45,151 bases of DNA. It comes from Spirochaetia bacterium. Lineage in GTDB: Bacteria > Spirochaetota > Spirochaetia > CADAEX01. Both the position numbers and the translations under genes were made by a program. The stretch covers positions 1-45,151 of the forward strand of contig JAKSTW010000012.1 in the NCBI GenBank assembly GCA_024402405.1. Direction: 5' to 3'. Under the pieces are notes generated by a model. The model made no database searches and was not told the DNA's origin. It saw only the letters and a list, made by a program, of their open reading frames with translations. Shown here piece after piece: positions 32,974 through 42,295 of the stretch (position 1 is the first letter of the stretch; every line of letters begins with the position of its first letter).

Positions 32974-34940
32974 GTTCCCTCCACCAGTCTGTATATTTTC
33001 TCATGCGTTATAGGATAACTGAAGATATTTTTACCGATAGCCTGGGAGACTGCACTGGAATATGCTGCCGATATGAGTGCATTTGCCATGTCACCGCAGG
33101 AACATGGATTCTGGATCTTGGAATTTTTTATCAGATTTATGTTTATAGGCAGATCTGCGAATTTCCATGAAGTGGCGTAACCTGTATTAAGGGGTTCTGT
33201 CAGCCAGAGCAGAGTACTGGTGATCTTCTGTTTTATGTCTTTTTTCAGCAATTCCTCACTCAATACCTTGCCTCGGTCCATGGATATCCAGATCCCTCGT
33301 ATTGCGGGCTTATATGTTGTTGTATCCACAGATACCTCAACGACAGCTGAACCCCAGACATTCTCATCCGGAATTTCACTGTTTTCTGAACTGCATGTGA
33401 CTGTCACTGGGAATACACCTTCTGCTGCCTTTTTCATAAGTGTCCTGCAGCAGTTGGATATTGTGCCGGCAACAGGAAGAAATGTATTGTTGAAAATATC
33501 AGGGCATGATGGACAGTTCCTGTCAGTGTCATGGGAAGATATGAATATCTTTTCGACAGGTACTGATGTCTCTGCATTTATTATCTCTTTCCAGAAAGTA
33601 TATTCATCATAGTACTGAGGCACAGTAGCAGTGCTCAGAGTGATGTTTCTGTCTGAATCCATGGTGAGTGAGCATGTCACTGAATTATCCAGCGGAAACT
33701 TGCTCAGGGACTTGTTCCTGCAGTACGCCATTGCCATTCCTATTCCTCTGGTATAAAATTTATCCAGCTGGTCATCGCTTTTTCTTTTTTTCAGCAGCTC
33801 ATAGAAAGAATATTTTTTAAGATAATCAGACTCTGCAAGTACATTGTCAATTATTTCCTCAGAAAAAGATGATCTGATGTTGTTCTTCCTCCAGTCCATA
33901 GGACTGGCATCAAGTCTGGAGATGATTACATTTATGTGGTTCTCCAGTGCGGTCAGTATCTGTGAGAAATTGATTCCTGTGATGAATGACATGGATGGAG
34001 TGCTGGTTTTTATCAGTCTCTCATGGATCTTTATCTTTGGAATTTTATACTGTCCGAAAGCATCGGTCAGCAGGATCTTTATAAGCTCATTGCTGAAAAG
34101 AGGATATGCTCCGGTTGCTATCTCTATCTGGACATCACATTCCAGAAGCCTGTCTGTGTTCTTTTCAAGTGTGGATGTATGTCTGATCCTGAAAGGATAC
34201 TGGGAAGGTATGAACTGTCTGACTTCATCCGGAGAATAAAGCAGTTTTACAGGTCGTCCTGTCTTGTATGCCGCAAAAGCTGCCAGAGCGCCCAGGTATG
34301 ATGAGTACCAGAGCCGTCCCTCCATAGGTGCTGTCATTTCAGTGACTCTGACTATCACATCATCAGGAGCCATATCCAGCATACCGGCTACTGTCTGGCG
34401 GACATGGAAAGGCCACTGGGTAGGGGCATAGACTGTAAGGGTCTTCCCGTTATATTCTGCAGCCACACCCACGGTGTCGTTATATTCGGGACAGAAATAA
34501 TCACCTGATGTCTCTGTCTCGATCGTATATGTATTTTCCTTCTGAAATTTTATATCCTCGTATGTGAACTCAAATTCTTTTGGACAGAAGATCTGTTCCG
34601 GTCTGTAATCCATGTCAAAATAATATGGTGTGCTTGGCCTGAACTCTATGTTTATGCTGTCAGAAATATTTTTCAGATCCTGTCTGTTCTCTGCAGCTAT
34701 CAGGAATATAGGCTCGCCCTGGTAATTTACCCAGTTGCCGCACAGAAGAGGAATTTTATATCCCAGTATATCTATTTCTTTCTGCGGAAGGTCTTCAAGG
34801 GAGAAAATATGTGCATTCTCAGGCAGTCTGTCTGGAAGTGAATATCTCATTATCTCGCCATTGATGATCGTTGCCCTGAAGAATCCTAGAGTCAGAGGTC
34901 TGTTCAGTTTCAGGTCATTTATAAAAAATTTGTTTGCCAT
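32967..34940 (-). CDS. divergent molybdopterin-binding subunit (xanthine dehydrogenase family)
   Basis: A 657-residue protein, shorter than the roughly 750-residue norm. Family order is recognisable: an N-terminal hammerhead domain, the LTVYAPTQWPFHVRQTVAGML segment at 168-188, GRPVKLLYSPDEV at 228-240, a helix equivalent to the E-x-x-x-D-x-x-A segment near 333-355, and the end GDMANALISAAYSS from residue 616. Key cofactor motifs are altered. The GGGFGGK loop is replaced by TAPMEGRLW (203-211), the second R-G-x-G loop is lost (313-327), and the position of the catalytic glutamate near the C-terminus holds Asp617. It begins 2 bases after the NusG paralogue. Confidence 0.8.
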   Translation of the reverse strand: MANKFFINDLKLNRPLTLGFFRATIINGEIMRYSLPDRLPENAHIFSLEDLPQKEIDILGYKIPLLCGNWVNYQGEPIFLIAAENRQDLKNISDSINIEFRPSTPYYFDMDYRPEQIFCPKEFEFTYEDIKFQKENTYTIETETSGDYFCPEYNDTVGVAAEYNGKTLTVYAPTQWPFHVRQTVAGMLDMAPDDVIVRVTEMTAPMEGRLWYSSYLGALAAFAAYKTGRPVKLLYSPDEVRQFIPSQYPFRIRHTSTLEKNTDRLLECDVQIEIATGAYPLFSNELIKILLTDAFGQYKIPKIKIHERLIKTSTPSMSFITGINFSQILTALENHINVIISRLDASPMDWRKNNIRSSFSEEIIDNVLAESDYLKKYSFYELLKKRKSDDQLDKFYTRGIGMAMAYCRNKSLSKFPLDNSVTCSLTMDSDRNITLSTATVPQYYDEYTFWKEIINAETSVPVEKIFISSHDTDRNCPSCPDIFNNTFLPVAGTISNCCRTLMKKAAEGVFPVTVTCSSENSEIPDENVWGSAVVEVSVDTTTYKPAIRGIWISMDRGKVLSEELLKKDIKQKITSTLLWLTEPLNTGYATSWKFADLPININLIKNSKIQNPCSCGDMANALISAAYSSAVSQAIGKNIFSYPITHEKIYRLVEGTC

Positions 34941-34942
34941 AA

Positions 34943-35455
34943 TTACAGCCTGTCCAGAAAATCAAATCCAAAATCCACCAGGAAAGAGTTCTCATACAGT
35001 CTGAGTCTGACTTTTGCCCTTTTTTTTCTCCTGTCAACTTTGACAATAAGTCCCTCCAGACCTTTCAGAGGTCCATCCTGTACCTGTATCTTATCATTTT
35101 CATCAAAAACTACAAAGGATTTTTTTATGGTTCTTCCATATTTTGTCAGCTGGAATATGATCCGTTTCTCATCTTCAGGAAGAGGTGTGATATTCAGATT
35201 GTCTTTCAGAAATTTTCCGAAGTGGGGAAGCAGCCTTATTTCTGCAAAAAGTTCACTGCTGATGGATTCTGCCTCTGCAAATACATATCCCGGGAAGACA
35301 GGAACTGTGGTTCTGACAAGCTTTCTGTTTTTTCGCACCATAAGTTCACGTTTTGGAAAATAAAATGAGATCTGGTCTGAAAAATCTGTTTTTTCAGCAA
35401 ATCTGAGAAATTTATTTTCATCACCTGTGTAGACCTGTACGACAAAAATGTTCAT
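34943..35455 (-). CDS. NusG-family transcription factor (specialised paralogue, LoaP/RfaH-like position)
   Basis: A 170-residue protein with an NGN domain (VVQVYTGDENKF start, then VPVFPGYVFAEAE at 51-63) and a C-terminal KOW domain (IQVQDGPLKGLEGLIVKV at 123-140). It is not next to secE or ribosomal protein genes, as the housekeeping NusG is. Instead it leads the molybdenum hydroxylase operon, 2 bases before the large subunit, as RfaH- and LoaP-type antiterminators do for their target operons. That role is inferred. The start is uncertain: an in-frame ATG at 35473 is possible, and neither has a clear ribosome binding site. Confidence 0.85.
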   Translation of the reverse strand: MNIFVVQVYTGDENKFLRFAEKTDFSDQISFYFPKRELMVRKNRKLVRTTVPVFPGYVFAEAESISSELFAEIRLLPHFGKFLKDNLNITPLPEDEKRIIFQLTKYGRTIKKSFVVFDENDKIQVQDGPLKGLEGLIVKVDRRKKRAKVRLRLYENSFLVDFGFDFLDRL

Positions 35456-35515
35456 TTCAAAAAGAAATACCATATTTTTTGAATCAAAACAACATTTTTT
35501 TCAGTTTCATTATGC

Positions 35516-36793
35516 ATGAGAAGAAACTTATTCATTTTTATCACTTTTTTTTTGATGGCAGGCAGCCTGTTCGGTACCCAGGATATAAAGATCAGCAGCA
35601 AAGTGACCAGTGACTGGTCGGTGAGATCAAAGGCAGATTATAGAAATAAGAATTTTGAGGCAACTGCCATAAACATAGAGTCCGATGAGAAGAATTATAC
35701 CATGTGTTCTGTGGAATGTGATTACTTTGGTTTTGGCAAACTGAAGCTCCGTGGACTTTTCTCCGAGATCCAGAATCCATGCGGTTACAATCCTGGCTCT
35801 GAAGTCTTTTTCACCAGAACTTATCTGACTATTGATAAATCAGTCTCTGATTCCGGCAGGACCGGGATCTATGTTGAACCTTTTCCATGGCTGTGCTTTT
35901 TTTCACTGTGGGACAGCAATGATGCCAATGTGAATGGAATTTCACTTGGATTCTCTTCTGCCAACATTGAGTTCAGCTGTATGTTTCAGGATTCCCACGT
36001 GTCTGATGTCAAAAACGGATCCAGCTGGTATCTTACCAGAAGTGAGCAGTATGAGGGATGTGAGCTTATGAATGTGATTTCCAGCCTGAATTTCATAACT
36101 GACTGGTTTTCTCTCATGCTGTGCGGAGGAACCTGTTTCGGTGATTATGTCAATGCAGGCTTTTATAACCGAGATATGCTTTCAGTATACTGTTTCTCAT
36201 GGCTGGAACTGAATATACTGTTCTCCGGTACGACTGAGCACTATCTGGCACCCACCGGTAAAATACCTTTATCACAGTACAAATATGGAGCTGAGATCAT
36301 TCTGTGGCCATTCAGGGATCTGAAGCTTAGCTGCATGTATTACAATGATTATCAGCGTCCTGACATGAAAGATGAGTCGTACAATGATTTTACCAGAAAT
36401 CTGAATACCTCAGCAGTATTTTCTCCGGGAGATTTCCGTTTCAGCCTGGCTTATGTCTGGAATGATAAATTTGCCAATGACGGAACTGTTTCAGATAAAG
36501 CAAGGATTGAGGCCGGTGCATCATATTCTGGAGATCTGTTCTATATCGGTGTTAAGAATACTTATTACTTGGAAGAAAAAGATGGTGTGAGAAATTATAC
36601 GACAGTCACCGGTAAGATGAAAGGTGATTTTCTGCGTGGAGAGGTGACATACCGGCATGATGTGACAGATGAGCTGGCAGATTCGTTTCTGGAGAAGATC
36701 GTGTTTGATTTCAGACATCTGGAAATCGTCCTTTCCCATGAGAAGCCTGCTCATAAGAAATCAATATTTTCTATTGAATTTTCACTGGAATAG
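35516..36793 (+). CDS. putative outer-membrane beta-barrel protein
   Basis: A 425-residue protein with a signal peptide (MRRNLFIFITFFLMAGSLFG), then long runs of alternating polar and hydrophobic residues rich in Tyr, Phe, Ser and Asn. It ends in an aromatic-hydrophobic strand (SIFSIEFSLE), a profile typical of outer-membrane beta barrels. I do not recognise the family. No ribosome binding site is obvious before the ATG at 35516. The gene diverges from the NusG-hydroxylase operon and is followed 34 bases later by pyrBI, so it may share transcription with it. Confidence 0.65.
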   Translation: MRRNLFIFITFFLMAGSLFGTQDIKISSKVTSDWSVRSKADYRNKNFEATAINIESDEKNYTMCSVECDYFGFGKLKLRGLFSEIQNPCGYNPGSEVFFTRTYLTIDKSVSDSGRTGIYVEPFPWLCFFSLWDSNDANVNGISLGFSSANIEFSCMFQDSHVSDVKNGSSWYLTRSEQYEGCELMNVISSLNFITDWFSLMLCGGTCFGDYVNAGFYNRDMLSVYCFSWLELNILFSGTTEHYLAPTGKIPLSQYKYGAEIILWPFRDLKLSCMYYNDYQRPDMKDESYNDFTRNLNTSAVFSPGDFRFSLAYVWNDKFANDGTVSDKARIEAGASYSGDLFYIGVKNTYYLEEKDGVRNYTTVTGKMKGDFLRGEVTYRHDVTDELADSFLEKIVFDFRHLEIVLSHEKPAHKKSIFSIEFSLE

Positions 36794-36827
36794 AGATACC
36801 ATAAAATCGAGGTTATATCGGAGTTAT

Positions 36828-38417
36828 ATGAGCAGAAATACATTCAAAGGACGGAGTCTCACCGTCATAAACGATTTTTCTTATGATGAGAAAATGTACC
36901 TTTTCCAGAAGGCAAGAGAGCTTAAGCAGTATCTTAAAGAAGAAAACCACGAAAAGATCGATGAATTCAGAATAAATGATCCTGATTTCGGAATCTATGA
37001 GGTTTTTATAGAGGACAGCACCAGGACAAAGGAATCTTTCAAGAATGCCGCAGAATTCCACAGGGTCAAACTTTCAAACCTTGACACCACACATTCCTCA
37101 ATAAACAAGCAGGAAAGTTTTGCAGATACATTCAACACTCTGACTGGATATGACAACTCCATATTCATTGTCAGAAGCCGTCAGGAAGGTCTGTGCCGCT
37201 GGCTGGAGGAAAACGGCAGGAACTATGCCATGAGAAATGAGCTGAAGAATCCTCCTGCTTTCATAAATGCAGGTGACGGCAAGCATGAGCATCCTACCCA
37301 GGAGCTGCTGGATGACTTCACATTTCTGGAACACAACGACTGGAATGCCGATTCCATACATATTGCACTGGCCGGAGACCTGTTCCACGGGCGTACGGTG
37401 CATTCCAAAGCTGACGGCTTGAAGATCTTCAAAAAAGTGAAGGTGGATCTGATTGCACCTCAGGAACTGGCAATGCCTGATTATTATCTGGATAAGATGA
37501 AGAAGAATGGATTTGAAGTGAATACATTCAGTTCAATACAGGAATATATTGACAATGGCAATATGGCTAAAATATGGTATTTCACCAGACCTCAGCTGGA
37601 GAGAATGGGTGATGCTGTCCTGAAGAAACAGGATATTCTCAGGGACAAGATCACTTTCAAGAAAGAATTCATAGATAAGATTCCGGAAGGGACGATTTTC
37701 TATCATCCGCTGCCACGCCACAAGGTTTTTCCTTCGATTCCGACATTCTTGGATTCCACTCCGCTGAACGGCTGGGAACGGCAGTCCATAAACGGCAAGA
37801 TAATAAGGATCATACTGCTGGGACTTATTGCCGGCAAGATCGGTGATGATTTCACAGGCGAGGTAAAGGTAAGGCAGCATACAGAGGATGATGTCAGTTT
37901 CATCCAGGAACTTCCTGTGCACAATAACACACCTATCAAGGATTGCTCAGAAGGAGTCAAACCTATTGATAACGGTCTTGTCATTGATCATATCTTCAGG
38001 GGCAGGACAGAATTTGAGATCCGTGAGCAGATGGCAAGGATCATAAAGACTCTGAAACTGTATGGCAAGGGAGGCGAGTGGGTCACTTCCTCCAGGGCTG
38101 AACCTGGTATGATGAAAGGAATAATTTTCAGACCTAACCATGGTGAGCTGGGAACAAAGAATATGAAGCGTCTGGCTTCACTGGCACCTGGCTGCACAGT
38201 CAATATAATAGAGAACAAGCATGTGGAGAAGAAATACAGACTCTCCATGCCTCAGAAGATATATAATTTCAGTGATATTGAATGCAGCAATACTGACTGT
38301 ATCAGCAACCATGAGCAGGGTGAAAACATTCCTTCTGAATTTTATAAGATCTCTGAGAATAAATTCATCTGTAAATACTGTGAGAAAGTCCATACTTTCA
38401 TGGAGATATGGAAATAA
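36828..38417 (+). CDS. pyrBI: fused aspartate carbamoyltransferase, catalytic plus regulatory chain
   Basis: The first committed enzyme of pyrimidine synthesis (carbamoyl phosphate plus aspartate). The N-terminal ~330 residues form the catalytic chain, with the carbamoyl phosphate loop STRTK at 64-68 (usually STRTR), HPTQ at 155-158 and HPLPRHK near 290. The C-terminal ~190 residues match the PyrI regulatory chain, with zinc ligands C486, C491, C515 and C518. The start is at 36828 (MSRNTFKG) because CGGAG lies 4 bases upstream; a longer open frame exists but overlaps the previous gene. Fusion of the two chains is known from Treponema and a few other bacteria. RarA follows 9 bases later. Confidence 0.94.
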   Translation: MSRNTFKGRSLTVINDFSYDEKMYLFQKARELKQYLKEENHEKIDEFRINDPDFGIYEVFIEDSTRTKESFKNAAEFHRVKLSNLDTTHSSINKQESFADTFNTLTGYDNSIFIVRSRQEGLCRWLEENGRNYAMRNELKNPPAFINAGDGKHEHPTQELLDDFTFLEHNDWNADSIHIALAGDLFHGRTVHSKADGLKIFKKVKVDLIAPQELAMPDYYLDKMKKNGFEVNTFSSIQEYIDNGNMAKIWYFTRPQLERMGDAVLKKQDILRDKITFKKEFIDKIPEGTIFYHPLPRHKVFPSIPTFLDSTPLNGWERQSINGKIIRIILLGLIAGKIGDDFTGEVKVRQHTEDDVSFIQELPVHNNTPIKDCSEGVKPIDNGLVIDHIFRGRTEFEIREQMARIIKTLKLYGKGGEWVTSSRAEPGMMKGIIFRPNHGELGTKNMKRLASLAPGCTVNIIENKHVEKKYRLSMPQKIYNFSDIECSNTDCISNHEQGENIPSEFYKISENKFICKYCEKVHTFMEIWK

Positions 38418-38426
38418 CTTTTGAGC

Positions 38427-40634
38427 ATGGATCTTTTTGAGGCTGGTTCCGACAGAAATATTTCTCCTCTGGCTGATGCCATGCGCCCTGAGTCCCTGGA
38501 TGAATTTGTAGGACAGGAGCATATTGTAGGCAAGGGGAGACTGCTCCGGCGTGCCATTCAGGCCGACCAGCTTTCATCTGTGATTTTTTATGGTCCTCCA
38601 GGAACTGGCAAGACAACACTTGCCAGAATAATAGCCAAGCCCACAAAAAGTTCATTCATCACCATAAATGCTGTGCTGGCAGGTGTCAAAGAGATACGGG
38701 ATGCTATTGAGCAGGCCAAGAAGAAACGGGAGTTTTATGGCACCAGAACTATACTGTTCGTAGATGAGGTACACCGTTGGAACAAAGCCCAGCAGGATGC
38801 ACTCCTGCCTTGGGTGGAGAATGGAACATTCATATTCATAGGTGCAACTACTGAGAATCCATATTTCGAGGTGAATTCAGCACTGGTCAGCCGAAGCCGT
38901 GTATTCCAGCTGCTGCCCCTGTCCAATGCCGACCTGATGAAGGCTGCTGAGTATGCTGTTCATAATGTCGAGAAAGGATATGGACGGTACAGAATTGAAT
39001 TTGAGGAAGGTGCACTTGAACACATTGTGGCTATAGCCAACGGTGATGCCAGAAGTATGCTGAATGCACTGCAGCTGGCGGTGGAGACTACTCCCGATGT
39101 TTTTCCTCCGCCGGATGGCACAGTCATAAGGATCACTCTTGAGATCGCAGAGGAGAGTATACAGAAAAAAGCTGTTCTGTATGACAAGGAGGGTGATTAC
39201 CATTATGACACTATCAGTGCGTTCATAAAATCTCTCAGAGGAAGTGATCCGGATGCGGCTCTGTACTGGATGGCCCGCATGGTGGAAGGCGGTGAAGATC
39301 CTAAGTTTATTTTCAGGCGTATGATGATACTGGCCTCTGAGGATGTGGGACTGGCAGATCCGTATGCGCTGGGTGTTGTGGTATCTGCAGCCCAGGCTTT
39401 TGACCGGGTCGGAATGCCTGAGGGACAGTTCTTCATGTCTCATGCCGCTCTGTATCTGGCTTCTGCCAAAAAGTCTAATTCATCCTTGGCATATTTTGAT
39501 GCGCTGGAAGCTGTAAAAAAAGAAAAACAGGCAGAAGTTCCTTCACATCTGAAGGATGCATCCAGAGATAAGGAGAGTTTCGGTCACGGGGAAGGATATA
39601 AATATCCTCATGCGTTCCGTGATCACTGGGTGGCTCAGCAGTATCTTCCTGATAATCTAAGAGGCAAGGTTTTCTATATTCCAGGACATATAGGATATGA
39701 GGCAGAGTCTGCAAAGCTTCTTTCACAGAGGCGTGAGGCACAGATAGAGGCACAGTTTGACACCGCAGAATCTTTTGGTGAGGTTTATTCTTTCTCCAAG
39801 ACCGACAGAGCCAAGGATGCATGGCTCAGACGCACTATCAGTCAGAAGAATGTGGTACTTTCTGAAATACGTGATATGGTTTTTGCCGATCTGAACATTC
39901 AGAGACATCATAAGGTGCTTATACCTGGCAATGACAGAGGACTGCTGACCTGGGAGGCTGTTAGAAAGACTCCAGAGGGCGGTGTTTTTGTGCTGGTGGA
40001 CAGTGTGCAGGATGAATATTTTTTCAAGGACTATCCCTCACTTCTGTCCGATATTGAGAAACCATCACCTATGAATATCTCTCTGACTGCATATTCTGAA
40101 AGCAGGGATCATCTCCAGTTCGATATCATTGCCGGCCGTAATTTCATGACAAGGGATGACAAACAGGCAGGTTTCAGGGCTTTATATGAGCTGCTGGAGG
40201 AAGATGGGTGCTGTTCTGTGGCTCAGATAATTCCTGTGCTGTCTTCCAGACTTTCAGATTTCATACTGAAATATCTGGATGCTGATGACAGAAACAGATT
40301 CCTTGAGTGTGAGAAAAAACTTTTCAATGATTCAGACAACCAGCTTTTCAACTGGAACCATGAGACTCTTGCGGAGAATGCCAGAATGACAGGATTTGAA
40401 GTTCATTGTATAATGAAAGAGTTCATGGAAAACAGGCTTGTCATGGATAAGGATCTTCAGAACTGGTTCAACAGTGACAATCCATATTCCTATGGTGCTG
40501 TTCTGACCGCTGAATCAGAGCAGCTGAAGAACAGAGTCAGAAATGTCGCTGCAAATGTCATGGAGAATCAGACGATCACCTGGAAGTCTGTTTATGCATT
40601 CCTGCGGCTTCGTAGATCTCATCAGATTTCCTGA
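38427..40634 (+). CDS. rarA: RarA (MgsA) AAA ATPase with a long extra C-terminal domain
   Basis: A 735-residue protein. Residues 1 to about 445 are a complete RarA, which acts at stalled replication forks. Walker A is GPPGTGKT (56-63), Walker B is LFVDEVHRWNKAQQD, sensor GATTENP follows, and the MgsA-type C-terminal block YKYPHAFRDHWVAQQYLPDNLRGK closes it. About 290 residues follow that normal RarA lacks. Their start (KVLIPGNDRGLLTWEA) resembles the Rossmann-fold beginning of a methyltransferase-like domain, but no complete SAM motif is clear. The start is ATG 38427 or TTG 38421. The 3' end overlaps the convergent TPR gene by 59 bases. Confidence 0.88.
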   Translation: MDLFEAGSDRNISPLADAMRPESLDEFVGQEHIVGKGRLLRRAIQADQLSSVIFYGPPGTGKTTLARIIAKPTKSSFITINAVLAGVKEIRDAIEQAKKKREFYGTRTILFVDEVHRWNKAQQDALLPWVENGTFIFIGATTENPYFEVNSALVSRSRVFQLLPLSNADLMKAAEYAVHNVEKGYGRYRIEFEEGALEHIVAIANGDARSMLNALQLAVETTPDVFPPPDGTVIRITLEIAEESIQKKAVLYDKEGDYHYDTISAFIKSLRGSDPDAALYWMARMVEGGEDPKFIFRRMMILASEDVGLADPYALGVVVSAAQAFDRVGMPEGQFFMSHAALYLASAKKSNSSLAYFDALEAVKKEKQAEVPSHLKDASRDKESFGHGEGYKYPHAFRDHWVAQQYLPDNLRGKVFYIPGHIGYEAESAKLLSQRREAQIEAQFDTAESFGEVYSFSKTDRAKDAWLRRTISQKNVVLSEIRDMVFADLNIQRHHKVLIPGNDRGLLTWEAVRKTPEGGVFVLVDSVQDEYFFKDYPSLLSDIEKPSPMNISLTAYSESRDHLQFDIIAGRNFMTRDDKQAGFRALYELLEEDGCCSVAQIIPVLSSRLSDFILKYLDADDRNRFLECEKKLFNDSDNQLFNWNHETLAENARMTGFEVHCIMKEFMENRLVMDKDLQNWFNSDNPYSYGAVLTAESEQLKNRVRNVAANVMENQTITWKSVYAFLRLRRSHQIS

Positions 40635-41406
40635 GCAGCTTTGTCTCCAGTTCCTTATTTCCTTTTTTGCCTTCAATGGCAGAATACAGCCTGTAGTCTT
40701 TGGCGATATCAGCTGTGTTCTCATATTTTTTATCAAGTTCCAGTGCCAGCTGTATCTGCTCTTCGCCATTATCTGTATCATCTGTATGCATATATATTGA
40801 TGCCATAAGATAATGTATATCGGCCATGTTCGCCTCATCTTTCAGCTTCTGGTTTATTTCTGCAGAACTTATGGCATATTCCATTGCCTGGGGGTATTTC
40901 TGTTCCTGATGATACAGAAGTCCGAAATTATAATAGATATGGCTTTTTGTTCTGTCTGACTCTGCAATTTCAAGAGCTCTGCAGAACATGGTCTCTGCCT
41001 GCACTGTATCGTTCTGCAGCAGATGACAGAGTCCCAGATTGCTGAGCGAGACAGCCATGGCCTCATTGTCATCGATCTCATCCGCAGTATCATATGCCGT
41101 CTGGAAATAATTGAAGGCATCATCATATTCCTCAACAGCGATAGAGCAGTGTCCCAGAGAGTTCAGATTGTTTATTATTCCTGGAATATTATCTGCCAGT
41201 ATGTTCTGTGTCAGAGACCGCTTGTAATATTGTACCGCATGGGAAAATTCACCATTTTTATATAAACCGTCAGCTGTAATAGCATAACTCTCAGCTTTAT
41301 TCTTCACCTTGTTGGAACCTGCATTCTTAGGCATTGATGAACAGGAAGCAAGGAAAAGAGATGTCATGCATAAAATTGTGATGAGACAAAAAGCAGATTT
41401 TTTCAT
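40576..41406 (-). CDS. TPR-repeat lipoprotein linked to the MCE operon
   Basis: A 276-residue lipoprotein with the lipobox LASC (acylated Cys22). It is followed by several tetratricopeptide repeats (HAVQYYKRSLTQN, AFNYFQTAYDTADEI, AVSLSNLGLCHLLQND, EMFCRALEIAESD, and others) making a helical scaffold for protein contacts in the periplasm. It starts 1 base after mlaD with GGAGG upstream, so it is the last gene of the Mla/MCE operon and may serve as an envelope partner of that lipid transporter; that role is inferred. The 3' 59 bases overlap the end of rarA. Confidence 0.85.
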   Translation of the reverse strand: MKKSAFCLITILCMTSLFLASCSSMPKNAGSNKVKNKAESYAITADGLYKNGEFSHAVQYYKRSLTQNILADNIPGIINNLNSLGHCSIAVEEYDDAFNYFQTAYDTADEIDDNEAMAVSLSNLGLCHLLQNDTVQAETMFCRALEIAESDRTKSHIYYNFGLLYHQEQKYPQAMEYAISSAEINQKLKDEANMADIHYLMASIYMHTDDTDNGEEQIQLALELDKKYENTADIAKDYRLYSAIEGKKGNKELETKLLRKSDEIYEAAGMHKQTSR

Positions 41407-41407
41407 A

Positions 41408-42295
41408 TTATTCCTCCGGTCTTATATATGTTGTGGTCGACAGATTTTTATTCTTTGATATTCCGTTTCGTATGAGCGGATTGTTGGAGACACCTTCCAT
41501 CACTTTACCTGTCTCCATTATGGTTGATTCACATTCAGTCAGCAGGCTGTCCAGCTGAGGGATGAGACCATTGATTTTCTGAGTTATTTCCAGCAGCTGC
41601 TTTGAGGAATCATTAAGGGTTTCTATCATATCTTCAGTGGCAGCACTGGATATGGTGGAATTCAGCCATTCGGATATTGAGTTCAGATCTGATATTATGG
41701 CACCCAGATCCTCATCACCCTGACCGCGCAGACTGTTATAAAGATAATCGACAGTCAGTGTCAGAATTTCCACCAGTCCGTCGATTTTCTGCATGAGAGG
41801 CTCCACCTCATTTATCAGATTGGTTATGGTGTCTGCCCCAGGAGGAACTGCAACCTGTCCCTGGGCAACTATTGCCTTGGCTTCCAGCATCGTGTATGAA
41901 GGAATGAAGCTTCCTTCCGGCAGATGCGGCTCATTGTTCAGTCCCGGATAAAAAACTATCTCATTTCCCAGACCTATGGGGCTGGTGACATATCGTATCA
42001 CTGAATTAGGCTTGATTTTATCTATATACTGTTCATAGATCGAAAATTCAACTTTTGTCTTGTTTGCCTCTGTAAGACTGATGGATTCGATCTGTCCGAT
42101 TTTGAATCCGCTCAAGTTTATTGCTGTTCCGGCCTTAAGTCCGCTGCCTGTGTCAAACTCTGTGGTGAAGCTGTAATTATGGTCAAGCCATCCCTGGCTT
42201 TTTGCCATGAGACATACGATGAATATAATGGATGCCAATGCCAGCAGAATGAACAGACTGACGATCTGATGGGCATACTTTATCCTGAATTTCAT
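41408..42295 (-). CDS. mlaD: MCE (MlaD-like) lipid-transport protein
   Basis: A 295-residue protein with one N-terminal membrane helix (residues 12-32) and a single MCE domain (about 38-118, with TEFDTGSGLKAGTAINLSGFKIGQIESISL). A long, mostly helical tail with coiled-coil character follows (150-280). MCE proteins form hexameric rings that carry lipids between the inner and outer membranes. It overlaps the ATPase gene by 4 bases and belongs to the mlaE-mlaF-mlaD-TPR operon. Confidence 0.9.
   Translation of the reverse strand: MKFRIKYAHQIVSLFILLALASIIFIVCLMAKSQGWLDHNYSFTTEFDTGSGLKAGTAINLSGFKIGQIESISLTEANKTKVEFSIYEQYIDKIKPNSVIRYVTSPIGLGNEIVFYPGLNNEPHLPEGSFIPSYTMLEAKAIVAQGQVAVPPGADTITNLINEVEPLMQKIDGLVEILTLTVDYLYNSLRGQGDEDLGAIISDLNSISEWLNSTISSAATEDMIETLNDSSKQLLEITQKINGLIPQLDSLLTECESTIMETGKVMEGVSNNPLIRNGISKNKNLSTTTYIRPEE

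Noticed and set aside
38877-39443. 188-codon open frame on the minus strand
   Set aside because: It is antisense to the well-conserved RarA core and has no signal of its own.
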